Below, piece after piece: positions 32,810 through 42,541 of a stretch of 64,000 nt of DNA. Within the stretch, counting starts at the first letter, position 1, and every line of letters starts with the position of its first letter. A model generated the notes under the pieces. It was not told the origin of the DNA. It was given only the letters and a program-made list of their open reading frames with translations, and made no database searches. A program made the position numbers and the translations under genes. Source of the DNA: an uncultured Aquimarina sp. (GTDB taxonomy: Bacteria; Bacteroidota; Bacteroidia; Flavobacteriales; Flavobacteriaceae); contig CANMDH010000015.1 of NCBI GenBank assembly GCA_947496555.1, positions 1-64,000 of the forward strand, in the 5' to 3' direction.

Positions 32810-35242
32810 ATGTTTAAGAATTATATCAAAATAGCGTGGAGAAACCTTAAAAGACAGCCGTTTTTTACGTTTTTGAATACATTTGGGCTTGCCATAGGAA
32901 TGGCAGGAGGTATTCTTATCTCTTTGTACATACATAGTGAGCTCAATTTTGATACAATGTTCAAAGATGCAGATCGCATCTATCGAATCAATGCAGATGT
33001 AAAATTTGGAGGTACCGAACAAGAGTTTGCCGAAGTGTCGGCTCCCATGGCAGAGGCGGTTCAAAAAGACTATCCATATATCGAATTGGTTACCCGATTC
33101 AGAAATAATGGGAGTATGCTTCTCAGAAAAAACAACGCATCACTTAATGTAAAAGAAAATGGCGTTGCTTATGTAGACTCCACTTTTTTCAATATGTTCG
33201 GAATTGATTTATTATACGGTGATTCAAAAACCGCTTTGACCGAACCTAATACATTAATACTTACCAAAACGGCAGCCGAAAAACATTTTGATATTAGTAA
33301 TGCTGTAGGGCAGACTTTATTGTTAGATAATGAGGAGACATATACAGTAACCGGAGTAATTGAAGATATGCCTAAAAATTCTTTCATCAGAAATCATGGT
33401 GTTTTTATGGCCATGGCCGGATATGAGTATGCTAGAGATGGTCAATGGGGAAATCACAATTATCCAACATTTGTAAAACTTAGACCCAATGCCAAAATAG
33501 CTGATTTTCAAGAGTATTTAAATACTGTCTTGGGAGCTTATGTAATACCATGGGCTCAAGATTTTTTTCCTGGTATTACCGAAGAACAATTTCTAAAGGC
33601 AGGAAATCATTTACGGTATGACACAATCGCCCTAACGGATATTCACCTTTATTCTAATAAGTTTCCAGAATTAAGTAGAAACGGAAGTATACAAAATGTA
33701 TATATACTATCTGTAATCGCACTATTTCTAATCTTTTTGGCAAGTGTTAATTTTATGAACTTGTCGACGGCAATATCACTTAAAAGAGCTAAAGAAATTG
33801 GAATTCGAAAAACATTGGGATCTAATAAGGGGGGATTAATCGTGCAATTTCTTACCGAATCAGGGTTAATTTCATTTATTTCATTATTATTTGCGGTGAT
33901 AATAGCAACCTTGGTATTACCCCTTTTTAATCAGCTGGCAGATGCAAGCATTACAATTCCTTTTGCTAACCCTTATTTCTGGATTTTACTATTGATCTCT
34001 GCATTGTTATTAGGGACACTTTCGGGATCATATCCAGCATTTTTCATGTCAAAATTTGTACCTGCTAAAGTGCTTAAAGGATCGGGTAAAAGTAATATCG
34101 GGGGTAGCGGAATCAGAAACTCCCTGGTAGTAGTCCAGTTCACAATCTCCATTTTTTTGATCGTAAGCACGTTGATAGTTTTTCAACAACTTAAGTATAT
34201 TCAAAATAAAGATTTGGGCTTTTCTAGAGATCAGGTTTTGGTGATAGATGATGTATATAGTGCTGGTGATCAAGCTTTGTCTTTTAAAGAAGAAGTGCAA
34301 AAATTGGGATTTGTAAAAAGTGCCTCAATGAGTAGCTATTTACCTACGCCTTCGGCTAGAAGTGATAATTCTTTTTTCATAGAAGGTGTAATGGATCAGG
34401 AACATGCTATCAATATGCAAGCCTGGCAGATAGATCATGATTATATAAATACGTTGGGTCTAGAAATAATTGCCGGAAGAGATTTTAATCCCCAATTTGT
34501 AACCGATTCTACAGCAATTATTTTAAATGAATCGGCAGTAAAAATTTTGGGAGTTACCCCAGAAGAAGTGTTGGGCATGAGACTTTCACCAGACCTGGTG
34601 GTGGAAAATTCAACTTTTTCAACGGTAATTGGTGTGGTAAAGAATTTTCATTTTTCTTCCTTAAGAAACGACATAGCATCCTTAAGTCTTTCTTTAGGAG
34701 GAAATTCAAATGTAATGGTTGCCAAGCTACAAGCAGGAAATTTTTCTGAGACGATAGCTCAAATAGAAAACATTTGGAATAATATGGCTCCAGAAGCACC
34801 ATTTACATACTACTTCATGGATGAGTCTTTTAATAATACGTATCAAGCAGAACAACGACTAGGGCGAATTTTTATGATATTCACCATACTCTCAATAATC
34901 ATTGCTTGTCTTGGACTATTTGGTTTGGCGACCTTTAATGCCGAAAGGCGCATCAAAGAAATAGGCATACGAAAAGTGCTAGGAGCAAGTGTGGGCCAAA
35001 TAACCTATAAATTATCAATCGATTTTTTAAGGTTAGTGGGGATCGCTATTCTGGTTTCACTTCCTTTGGGATGGTATGCTATGGCAAGATGGCTAGAAAG
35101 TTTTTCGTACCGAATAGAAATTAATATTTGGGTTTTTGTTACCGCTACACTGTTGGCTATTGTTATTTCAATACTTACCGTAAGTTTTCAAAGTATTAAG
35201 GCAGCCATGGTTAATCCTACAAAAAGCTTACGCAGCGAATAA
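32810..35242 (+). CDS. FtsX/MacB-like ABC permease 2 of 10
   Basis: 810 residues, intact, 21 bp after permease 1. Starts MFKNYIKIAWRNLKRQPFFT. First coupling helix KEIGIRKTLGSNKGG follows SVNFMNLSTAISLKRA (near residue 311); the second is KEIGIRKVLGASVGQ after CLGLFGLATFNAERR (near 699). The first periplasmic domain (about 45-285) is diverged from its neighbours (NADVKFGGTEQEFAEV), with shared landmarks RIYRI and NFHFSSL. Ends NPTKSLRSE. Confidence 0.93.
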   Translation: MFKNYIKIAWRNLKRQPFFTFLNTFGLAIGMAGGILISLYIHSELNFDTMFKDADRIYRINADVKFGGTEQEFAEVSAPMAEAVQKDYPYIELVTRFRNNGSMLLRKNNASLNVKENGVAYVDSTFFNMFGIDLLYGDSKTALTEPNTLILTKTAAEKHFDISNAVGQTLLLDNEETYTVTGVIEDMPKNSFIRNHGVFMAMAGYEYARDGQWGNHNYPTFVKLRPNAKIADFQEYLNTVLGAYVIPWAQDFFPGITEEQFLKAGNHLRYDTIALTDIHLYSNKFPELSRNGSIQNVYILSVIALFLIFLASVNFMNLSTAISLKRAKEIGIRKTLGSNKGGLIVQFLTESGLISFISLLFAVIIATLVLPLFNQLADASITIPFANPYFWILLLISALLLGTLSGSYPAFFMSKFVPAKVLKGSGKSNIGGSGIRNSLVVVQFTISIFLIVSTLIVFQQLKYIQNKDLGFSRDQVLVIDDVYSAGDQALSFKEEVQKLGFVKSASMSSYLPTPSARSDNSFFIEGVMDQEHAINMQAWQIDHDYINTLGLEIIAGRDFNPQFVTDSTAIILNESAVKILGVTPEEVLGMRLSPDLVVENSTFSTVIGVVKNFHFSSLRNDIASLSLSLGGNSNVMVAKLQAGNFSETIAQIENIWNNMAPEAPFTYYFMDESFNNTYQAEQRLGRIFMIFTILSIIIACLGLFGLATFNAERRIKEIGIRKVLGASVGQITYKLSIDFLRLVGIAILVSLPLGWYAMARWLESFSYRIEINIWVFVTATLLAIVISILTVSFQSIKAAMVNPTKSLRSE

Positions 35243-35250
35243 ATCATCAA

Positions 35251-35272
35251 CTCGTGCTGAACTTGTTTCAGT
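35251..35272. repeat. REP-like fragment in permease 2/3 junction
   Basis: CTCGTGCTGAACTTGTTTCAGT, with CTGAA/TTCAG arms, is inserted between the usual spacer halves ATCATCAA and AAAAACTAACAGTT. Confidence 0.55.
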
Positions 35273-35287
35273 AAAAAACTAACAGTT

Positions 35288-37693
35288 ATGTTTAAAAATT
35301 ATATCAAAATAGCCTGGAGAAACCTGATAAAGAACAAAGTTTATTCGTTTATCAATATTGGGGGATTAGCTATAGGAATGGCATGTTTTTTAATGATAAC
35401 CATGTTTATCAAACATGAGCTTTCTTATGATCAATATCATGATAATGCGGACAATATTTATAGAGCTGTACATCATTTTAAACAAAAAGATTCTGAGGTT
35501 CGTCAAATTTGGGGTAGCGCACCAATAGGGGCTGCATTAAAATCAGGTTTTTCTGAAGTACAGGAAACGGTACAATTTTCGGGTAGATGCGATATTTTAC
35601 TTAAATATGAGGACAAAGCATTTCAGGAAAGTAATTGCTTTTTTGTAGACCCATCGGTTTTTGATGTCTTTAGTTGGAATCTTATATCAGGAAATCCAAA
35701 AACCGCATTAGAAGCTCCTTACTCTGTAGTGCTAACAGAGAGTACCGCAAAAAAGTATTTTGGCAATGAAGATCCTATGGGAAAAACCATTGAAGGAGGT
35801 AGAACAGGCGGTAGGGCCAATGAAGGTATTTACACAGTAACTGGTGTTATGAAAGATGTTCCTTCAAATTCTCATTTTTCTTTTGATGTGTTGATGTCGA
35901 TGAGTTCTTTTCGACAATCTCGCCCCGATTTTTTTGAAATATGGGGTTACATAGATTTCTACACCTATTTTTTGGTACAGGAAGGATTTAATCTTCCTTC
36001 TTTTCAATCTAAGGTTGACAAGCTTTTGAAAGAGAATCTTCCCGAAGACGAGGCAGAAACTTATTTTTTGACTTTTGAACCGCTTAAAGAAGCCTATTTA
36101 TATTCTGATGCCGAAAGACAACCCGGAGTTACTGGAAACCTTTCGAACATCTATATCTTTATGATTATAGGTTTATTTATCCTTGTAATAGCTTGTATTA
36201 ATTTTATGAATCTAGCCACTGCTCGCTCTTTAGAAAGAGCCAAAGAAGTAGGCATACGAAAAGTTATTGGTGCAGATAAAAAAGGACTGGTTTATCAATT
36301 TCTTGGGGAGTCCTTGGTAATGGTCTTTTTGGCATCAATGGTTGGGTTAATAATCGTGGTAGCTTCGCTTAAGGGAATGCAAGTACTTACCGGAAAAGAT
36401 TTTCAGGCAATAGATATTTTTGACGGATTCACCATGATAATTTATTTTATCACAGTCTTATGTACTGGTTTTCTAGCCGGAATTTATCCAGCATTTATTT
36501 TATCGGGATTCAAACCGGCAAGTGTATTAAAAGGAATTTTTAAGACCTCTCCAAAAGGGGCAGTTTTAAGAAAAGGCCTGGTGATTTTTCAGTTTAGCCT
36601 TTCCATTGCTCTTATTGCCAGTACGGTGATTGTGTATTCACAATTAGAGTACATGCTTAATAAAAGTTTAGGGTTCAATCAAGAGCATATGTTGATGGTC
36701 GATTTTAACTATGACCAACAAGTGCTTACCAATTTAGATGTTATTAAGAATGCCTACTTGTCCAATCCAAGTATAAGTTCGGTTGCTGCTTCACGAAGTG
36801 TGCCTGGAAGTTACTTCCCGGGTGCAGGTACTTTGATTGAAGTTCCAGAAGGCGATATGATGCAACAAACCGTTTCGCTTTTTGAGGTGGATGTAGACTT
36901 CATTCCTCATTTTGGTATCGAGATGGCCGCCGGAAGGCCTTATTCAAGAAATTTCCCGGCAGATACTGCTTCTTCATTGGTAATAAATGAAGCTGCAGCA
37001 AAACTATATGGATATAAAAATCCTGAAGAAATTATAGGCAAACGATTTTCGCAATGGGGAAAAGAAGGAAGGGTAGTAGGCGTGGTAAAAGATTTTAACT
37101 ATCTCTCTTTGCATCAAGATGTAGAGCCTCTGGCACTGCGTTATGAGCCCTTTAGTAGCAGATATCTAACCCTAAAAGTACAATCAGAAAATCTTCCTAA
37201 TACAATTGCAGAAATTGAAAATCAATGGAAATCTCTTGTTCCACATCGTCCTTTTATATACAATTTTTTGGATGATTCTTTTAATAAACAATACATAGCT
37301 GATATTAGATTCAAGAAGTTATTTACGCTCTTTTCAAGCCTAGCTATTCTAATTGCTTGCTTGGGATTATTAGGCTTGGCTACTTACAGCGCTGTGCAAA
37401 GAACAAAAGAAATAGGGGTAAGAAAGGTATTAGGAGCTGAAGTTTCAAGTATTGTAAGACTGCTATCAAAAGATTTTATAAAACTAGTAGTAATGGCCAT
37501 AATTATTGCCACACCATTTTCATGGTATGCTATGCATAGATGGCTAGAAGGATATGCATATCAAATACAAGTAAACTGGTGGGTGTTTTGTTTATCGGGA
37601 TTATTAGCAGTCATAATTGCGCTATTAACGGTAAGTTTTCAGGCCGTAAAAGCTGCAAGTGTAAATCCCGTAAAAAGTTTACGCAACGAGTAA
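35288..37693 (+). CDS. FtsX/MacB-like ABC permease 3 of 10
   Basis: 801 residues, 45 bp after permease 2. Starts MFKNYIKIAWRNLIKNKVYS. Coupling helices KEVGIRKVIGADKKG (after CINFMNLATARSLERA, near residue 302) and KEIGVRKVLGAEVSS (after CLGLLGLATYSAVQR, near 690). The periplasmic domain is distinctive (VHHFKQKDSEVRQIWGSAPI; a glycine/arginine loop GGRTGGRANEG near 175). Ends NPVKSLRNE with the same 3' DNA as permease 1, pointing to duplication or conversion between them. Confidence 0.93.
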   Translation: MFKNYIKIAWRNLIKNKVYSFINIGGLAIGMACFLMITMFIKHELSYDQYHDNADNIYRAVHHFKQKDSEVRQIWGSAPIGAALKSGFSEVQETVQFSGRCDILLKYEDKAFQESNCFFVDPSVFDVFSWNLISGNPKTALEAPYSVVLTESTAKKYFGNEDPMGKTIEGGRTGGRANEGIYTVTGVMKDVPSNSHFSFDVLMSMSSFRQSRPDFFEIWGYIDFYTYFLVQEGFNLPSFQSKVDKLLKENLPEDEAETYFLTFEPLKEAYLYSDAERQPGVTGNLSNIYIFMIIGLFILVIACINFMNLATARSLERAKEVGIRKVIGADKKGLVYQFLGESLVMVFLASMVGLIIVVASLKGMQVLTGKDFQAIDIFDGFTMIIYFITVLCTGFLAGIYPAFILSGFKPASVLKGIFKTSPKGAVLRKGLVIFQFSLSIALIASTVIVYSQLEYMLNKSLGFNQEHMLMVDFNYDQQVLTNLDVIKNAYLSNPSISSVAASRSVPGSYFPGAGTLIEVPEGDMMQQTVSLFEVDVDFIPHFGIEMAAGRPYSRNFPADTASSLVINEAAAKLYGYKNPEEIIGKRFSQWGKEGRVVGVVKDFNYLSLHQDVEPLALRYEPFSSRYLTLKVQSENLPNTIAEIENQWKSLVPHRPFIYNFLDDSFNKQYIADIRFKKLFTLFSSLAILIACLGLLGLATYSAVQRTKEIGVRKVLGAEVSSIVRLLSKDFIKLVVMAIIIATPFSWYAMHRWLEGYAYQIQVNWWVFCLSGLLAVIIALLTVSFQAVKAASVNPVKSLRNE

Positions 37694-37714
37694 ATCATCA
37701 AAAAACGAACTATT

Positions 37715-40099
37715 ATGTTTAAAAATTATATCAAAATAGCCTGGAGAAATCTCAAAAAACGAAAGGTATTTTCATTTATTAATATCATTGGGTTATCCTT
37801 AGGTTTTGGGTGTGGGATTTTGATATTCTTATTTGTAAATCATCATCTTCAATTTGATAATTTTCATGAAAATTCGGATCGAATTTATAGAATTGTTACC
37901 GAAGAACATCGGGATAATGTTGAATACGAAACAGCTGTGCCACCTGGCTTTGCCAATGCGTTTAGAACAGATTATGACTTTGGAGAAAAGGTAGCTAATG
38001 TTTTTTTAAGAGAAGATTGGCAGATCAATGGTTTAGATAATAACGTTTCAAAACGGTTTAGACATGATATTGCCTTTGCCGAACCTGATTTTTTTGACAT
38101 ATTCAATTTCCCACTAGTTGAAGAACTTAGTAATCGCACTCTTACAGAGCCAAACACGGCCTATGTAACCCAAAGCTTCGCAAAAAGAGTGTTTGGAGAA
38201 GAAAACCCGTTAGGAAATAATTTCATGTTAGAAAATGCTGAAACGATTCAAGTAATAGGGATACTTAGAGACTTACCTGAAAATACAATGATCAATAGAG
38301 AAGTATTTGTGTCTTTTAAAACGCTTAAAAGTTATGACGAGTTTGTGTCTGGTGGAACATGGAACGGAATCAATGGAAGTCTAAGGTGTTTTGCTTTGCT
38401 TCACCCAAATCAAGATATAACCCACATCGAAAAAACATTAGTTCAGCTGGTAACAAAGCATCGGCCTACTAGTAAAAATGTACATCGCTATAAATTACAA
38501 CCGCTGCATGATATTCATTTTAATAATAATTATGATGGGATTAATGTGAGTTTATTGTGGATTTTTGGTTTGATCGGGATATTTCTCATTACAGTTGCAT
38601 GTATCAATTTTATTAATATTTCTACAGCACAAGCATTTTCTCGTTCCAAAGAAATAGGAATCCGAAAAGTATTAGGAAGTTTTAAGCAACATCTTTTTTG
38701 GCAGTTTATTTCAGAAACTTTTATTATCAGTTTTTTTGCTATGGTATTAGGAGTTTTGATCGCAATTTTTGCACTGCCATCATTTAATGAACTTTTCGAA
38801 CTAGAGCTTTCAATACAATCACTTCTTACTATTAAGTTTATAAGTTTTGTACTTGGTTTGTTGATATGTGTATCTCTTTTTGCAGGCAGTTACCCTGGGA
38901 TTTTGCTAGCTCGAATTTTGCCTACACTGGCCCTAAAAGGAAAACTGACTGAGAAGGATACAGGAGGAAAACTAACTCGAAAAATCTTAGTGACCACACA
39001 ATTTGTGATTTCTATTGTGCTCATTGTGGCTACTGTGGTTATCGGAAAACAAATTAACTATGCCGTAAATGCAGATTTAGGATTTACCAAAGATGCTATT
39101 GTAATGGTTGATATTCCTGAAGATCTTGAACACATAAAAATAGAAGGATTAAAAGAGCGAATCTCACAGTTGGGTGGAGTAGAGAATATAACTGCCTGTT
39201 TAGCAAGTCCAGGGGCGGGATATAATAATTGGGGAACGGGTATTAAATACCATAATCGTCCGGAATATGAAGAGTTTGGGATTTCTGCAAAGATGGCAGA
39301 CAAAGATTACATCAATACGTTCGGCTTAGAATTGGTCGCTGGGCGTAATTTTTATGTGTCGGATTCTATTACTGAAGTAGTTGTTAACGAAAAAGTAGCT
39401 CAAAAATTAGGACTTGCTTCTTCCGAAGAATTGGTTGGAAAACAGGTCGAACTTAGTGGAGGATTTATTAAAGCTACCATAACAGGAGTAATTGCCAATT
39501 TTCACGATCAGAATTTTCATCAAGATATTAGCCCAGTCTTTATTGCTCCCCAAACTAATGCCTATAGCGAGTTTGCAATCAAAATTAATGGGAAAAATGC
39601 TAGCAATACGTTGGCCGCAATCGAACAGCGATGGAAAGAAGTTTTTCCAAAATATATATATGAATTTAGTTTTCTAGATCAACGAGTTGCAGAACAATAT
39701 CAAGAGGAACAACGTTTTTTATCACTGTCAACATTATTTTCTGGATTGGCAATTTTTATTAGCTGTCTTGGGCTTTACGGATTAATCTCGTTTTTTGTAG
39801 CTCAAAAAACCAAAGAAATTGGTATTCGCAAAGTATTAGGAGGAAAAATCAGCGATATCTTATTACTGTTTACCCAAGATTTTTTCAAACTCATTTTTAT
39901 AGCAGGAGTCGTTGCTTCGCCATTAGCATGGTACTTTATGAATAATTGGTTAGAAAATTACCAATATCGAATTACCATCGATTGGTGGGTATTTGCAATG
40001 GCTATAGGCGGCATTACCATAATTACATTAATAACAATAAGCTATCAGGCGGTTAAAGCCGCTACTGCAAACCCTATAAAAAGTTTGCGGACAGAATAG
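37715..40099 (+). CDS. FtsX/MacB-like ABC permease 4 of 10
   Basis: 794 residues, 21 bp after permease 3, with start DNA nearly identical to permeases 2 and 3 (MFKNYIKIAWRNL) but a diverged first membrane segment (IGLSLGFGCGILIFLFVNHH). Coupling helices KEIGIRKVLGSFKQH (after CINFINISTAQAFSRS, near residue 295) and KEIGIRKVLGGKISD (after CLGLYGLISFFVAQK, near 683). The first periplasmic domain carries EEHRDNVEYETAVPPGFANA, unlike its neighbours. Ends NPIKSLRTE. Confidence 0.93.
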   Translation: MFKNYIKIAWRNLKKRKVFSFINIIGLSLGFGCGILIFLFVNHHLQFDNFHENSDRIYRIVTEEHRDNVEYETAVPPGFANAFRTDYDFGEKVANVFLREDWQINGLDNNVSKRFRHDIAFAEPDFFDIFNFPLVEELSNRTLTEPNTAYVTQSFAKRVFGEENPLGNNFMLENAETIQVIGILRDLPENTMINREVFVSFKTLKSYDEFVSGGTWNGINGSLRCFALLHPNQDITHIEKTLVQLVTKHRPTSKNVHRYKLQPLHDIHFNNNYDGINVSLLWIFGLIGIFLITVACINFINISTAQAFSRSKEIGIRKVLGSFKQHLFWQFISETFIISFFAMVLGVLIAIFALPSFNELFELELSIQSLLTIKFISFVLGLLICVSLFAGSYPGILLARILPTLALKGKLTEKDTGGKLTRKILVTTQFVISIVLIVATVVIGKQINYAVNADLGFTKDAIVMVDIPEDLEHIKIEGLKERISQLGGVENITACLASPGAGYNNWGTGIKYHNRPEYEEFGISAKMADKDYINTFGLELVAGRNFYVSDSITEVVVNEKVAQKLGLASSEELVGKQVELSGGFIKATITGVIANFHDQNFHQDISPVFIAPQTNAYSEFAIKINGKNASNTLAAIEQRWKEVFPKYIYEFSFLDQRVAEQYQEEQRFLSLSTLFSGLAIFISCLGLYGLISFFVAQKTKEIGIRKVLGGKISDILLLFTQDFFKLIFIAGVVASPLAWYFMNNWLENYQYRITIDWWVFAMAIGGITIITLITISYQAVKAATANPIKSLRTE

Positions 40100-40108
40100 A
40101 ATCATCAA

Positions 40109-40132
40109 ATCTTACTGAACTTGTTTCGGTAT
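40109..40132. repeat. REP-like fragment in permease 4/5 junction
   Basis: Contains CTTACTGAACTTGTTTCGGT, closely similar to the 35251-35272 insert, again within an ATCATCAAA...AAAAAAC spacer. A TTG inside it is in frame with permease 5 but is unlikely to be the start. Confidence 0.55.
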
Positions 40133-40147
40133 CAAAAAACGATAGTT

Positions 40148-42520
40148 ATGTTAAAACATCATTTCATCCTTTTCATAAGAAATATTAAAAAGTATAAAGC
40201 TTCTTTTTTTATAAATATTGTTGGGCTCTCGACATCATTAACGTGTGCGGTATTAATATTTTTATGGGTAAACGATGAGTTATCGATAGATAAGTTTCAT
40301 GAAAACGACAGTCAGATTTTTCATCTAATGGAACTTTTGAGTTTTACAGGCAAAACTGAGGCTAATGAAACCACATCAGGAAATATTGTGCCTCTTTTAT
40401 TAGAAGAAATGCCAGAAATAGCTATGGCAACCCAAGTAGCTAAATACCCCCAAAATGCTACACTTTCTGTTGAAGAAAAAACGATAAAGGCAGATGGGCA
40501 GTATGTGAGTAAAGATTATTTTAAAATTTTCTCCTTTCCTATTATTGAAGGTGATAAAAATAACATATGGAGTAATACCAATACAATATTAGTATCAGAG
40601 AGGTTGGCCAAAAACTTGTATGGTTCTACGCAAAATGCAATGGCCAAAATTATAGACTTTCAAAGAGAGAAAAAATTTACAGTTGCCGGTGTTTTTAGAG
40701 ATATTCCTAAACATTCCTCAGAGAAGTTTGATTTTGTACTTTCTTATGAAGAAAAAGCGCTTTCTCAAACAAATCTTATGGATTGGGGAAGCCAAGGAAC
40801 TCATGTATATGTAAGCATGAAACCCGATACAGATATTACAGCCTTTAATGATAAAATAAAGCCCTTCATTCAAGAAAAAACTAACAATAGATGGCGATAT
40901 CGCACACCTTTCTTAACTAAATATTCTGATGAATATCTATATGGTAAGTACGAAAATGGGATACAAACTGGTGGTAGAATTACATATGTAAAACTGTTTT
41001 CTCTTATTGCAATTTTTATTTTAATCATTGCGTGCATAAACTTCATGAATCTTTCTACGGCAAAGGCTTCCAGAAGACTAAAAGAAATAGGAATTAAAAA
41101 AGTAGCCGGCGCCAGTAGGAATACACTCGTGTTTCAATATCTAACAGAAGCTATAGGAATGGCATTCTTGGCCTTGTTGTTTGCCTTAGTCTTTGTTTTT
41201 TTATTACTTCCAGAGTTTAATCATATTACAGGAAAGCAACTCTCTATTAATTTTGATTACGGTTTCGTTCTTTCTTTATTAGGAATTATACTATTTACAG
41301 GACTGTTATCAGGAAGCTATCCTGCTTTATATCTATCAGGGTTTAAACCTGCTACTATCTTAAAAGGTAAGTTAAATGTTTCGGTTGGAGAAATCTGGAC
41401 TCGCAAAGGATTGGTTATCATTCAATATACAGTTTCAATAATACTTATTGTATCTGTTTTGATAGTGCATAAACAAATAGACTTTATACAAAACAAGAAT
41501 TTAGGGTATACTAAAGAGCAAATTATTCATTTTGACTTAGAAGGTAAAACTCGGGATCAAAGTCATATAGATACTTTTTTGGCAGAACTTAATAATATTC
41601 CGGGAGTAATTAATGCTTCGGCTGGACGTACTACAGTATCAGGTCAAAATCAGAATTGGGGAGTAGGTGGTTTTAATTGGGAAGGGAAAGATCCTGGTGA
41701 TCAAACTCAATTTCAACACATGATAGCGTATTATGATCTTATTGAAATGTTGGATATAGAAGTAGTAGAAGGAAGATCATTCTCAAGAGAATTCAGTTCA
41801 GAAAATACTAAGGTAATTTTTAATGAAGCTGCTATAAAACATATGCAACTAAAAGATCCTGTAGGTAAAACCATCAAGTTTTGGGAAAGGGATACAGAGA
41901 TTATAGCTGTGGTAAAAGATTTTCATTTTAAATCTCTTCATGAAGATATAAAACCAATGATGATGAGCTTTTGGCCAGATAGGCTTTCGAAATTCATGGT
42001 TAAAATTGAAGCAGGAAAAGAAAAAGAAACATTAGCGTTGATTGAAGATTTTTATCTGGATTACAACCCAGGGTTTTTATTTGACTATACATTCCTTGAT
42101 AAGAATTACCAAGAATTGTATCTGGCAGAGCAAAGAGTATCTAAACTATCACGATATTTTGCGGCTTTGGCGATTATTATTTCATGTTTAGGTCTTTTCG
42201 GTCTTGTATCCTTTACGGCAGAGAGAAGAAAAAAAGAGATAGGAATTCGTAAAATATTAGGAGATAGCAGCATGAATATTTCTATGTTGTTGTCACAAGA
42301 ATTTGTAAAACTGGTTTTAGTGGCTATCGCTATAGGATTGCCTATTAGTTATCTGCTTACCAACAATTGGCTTTCTGGATTTGCCTATAAAACAGCAGCT
42401 AATCTATGGTACTTTCTTATTGCCGGAACAATAGTACTTATTATAACCATTCTTACAGTAAGCACCCAGACAATTATAGCGGCCAATAGAAATCCCGTAG
42501 AGGCACTAAGAGATGAATAG
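40148..42520 (+). CDS. FtsX/MacB-like ABC permease 5 of 10
   Basis: 790 residues from ATG 40148 (MLKHHFILFIRNIKKYKASF); an in-frame TTG at 40121 lies in REP-like sequence and was rejected. It is the most diverged at the N-terminus, with FIRNI in place of AWRNL. Coupling helices KEIGIKKVAGASRNT (after CINFMNLSTAKASRRL, near residue 295) and KEIGIRKILGDSSMN (after CLGLFGLVSFTAERR, near 679). Ends NPVEALRDE, a tail shared only with permease 6 (ALRDE). Confidence 0.92.
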   Translation: MLKHHFILFIRNIKKYKASFFINIVGLSTSLTCAVLIFLWVNDELSIDKFHENDSQIFHLMELLSFTGKTEANETTSGNIVPLLLEEMPEIAMATQVAKYPQNATLSVEEKTIKADGQYVSKDYFKIFSFPIIEGDKNNIWSNTNTILVSERLAKNLYGSTQNAMAKIIDFQREKKFTVAGVFRDIPKHSSEKFDFVLSYEEKALSQTNLMDWGSQGTHVYVSMKPDTDITAFNDKIKPFIQEKTNNRWRYRTPFLTKYSDEYLYGKYENGIQTGGRITYVKLFSLIAIFILIIACINFMNLSTAKASRRLKEIGIKKVAGASRNTLVFQYLTEAIGMAFLALLFALVFVFLLLPEFNHITGKQLSINFDYGFVLSLLGIILFTGLLSGSYPALYLSGFKPATILKGKLNVSVGEIWTRKGLVIIQYTVSIILIVSVLIVHKQIDFIQNKNLGYTKEQIIHFDLEGKTRDQSHIDTFLAELNNIPGVINASAGRTTVSGQNQNWGVGGFNWEGKDPGDQTQFQHMIAYYDLIEMLDIEVVEGRSFSREFSSENTKVIFNEAAIKHMQLKDPVGKTIKFWERDTEIIAVVKDFHFKSLHEDIKPMMMSFWPDRLSKFMVKIEAGKEKETLALIEDFYLDYNPGFLFDYTFLDKNYQELYLAEQRVSKLSRYFAALAIIISCLGLFGLVSFTAERRKKEIGIRKILGDSSMNISMLLSQEFVKLVLVAIAIGLPISYLLTNNWLSGFAYKTAANLWYFLIAGTIVLIITILTVSTQTIIAANRNPVEALRDE

Positions 42521-42541
42521 ATATATCAAAAAAAGAAAACC

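Larger units (their letters stand above)
32759..37706 (+). repeat. Identical 43-bp permease junction repeats
   Basis: Bases 32759-32801 (permease 1/2 junction) and 37664-37706 (permease 3/4 junction) are identical, from the codons for NPVKSLRNE through the stop into the spacer TAAATCATCAAAAAAC. The following start regions are also near-identical. Only these two 43-bp segments are the repeat; the span gives their outer limits. Confidence 0.85.
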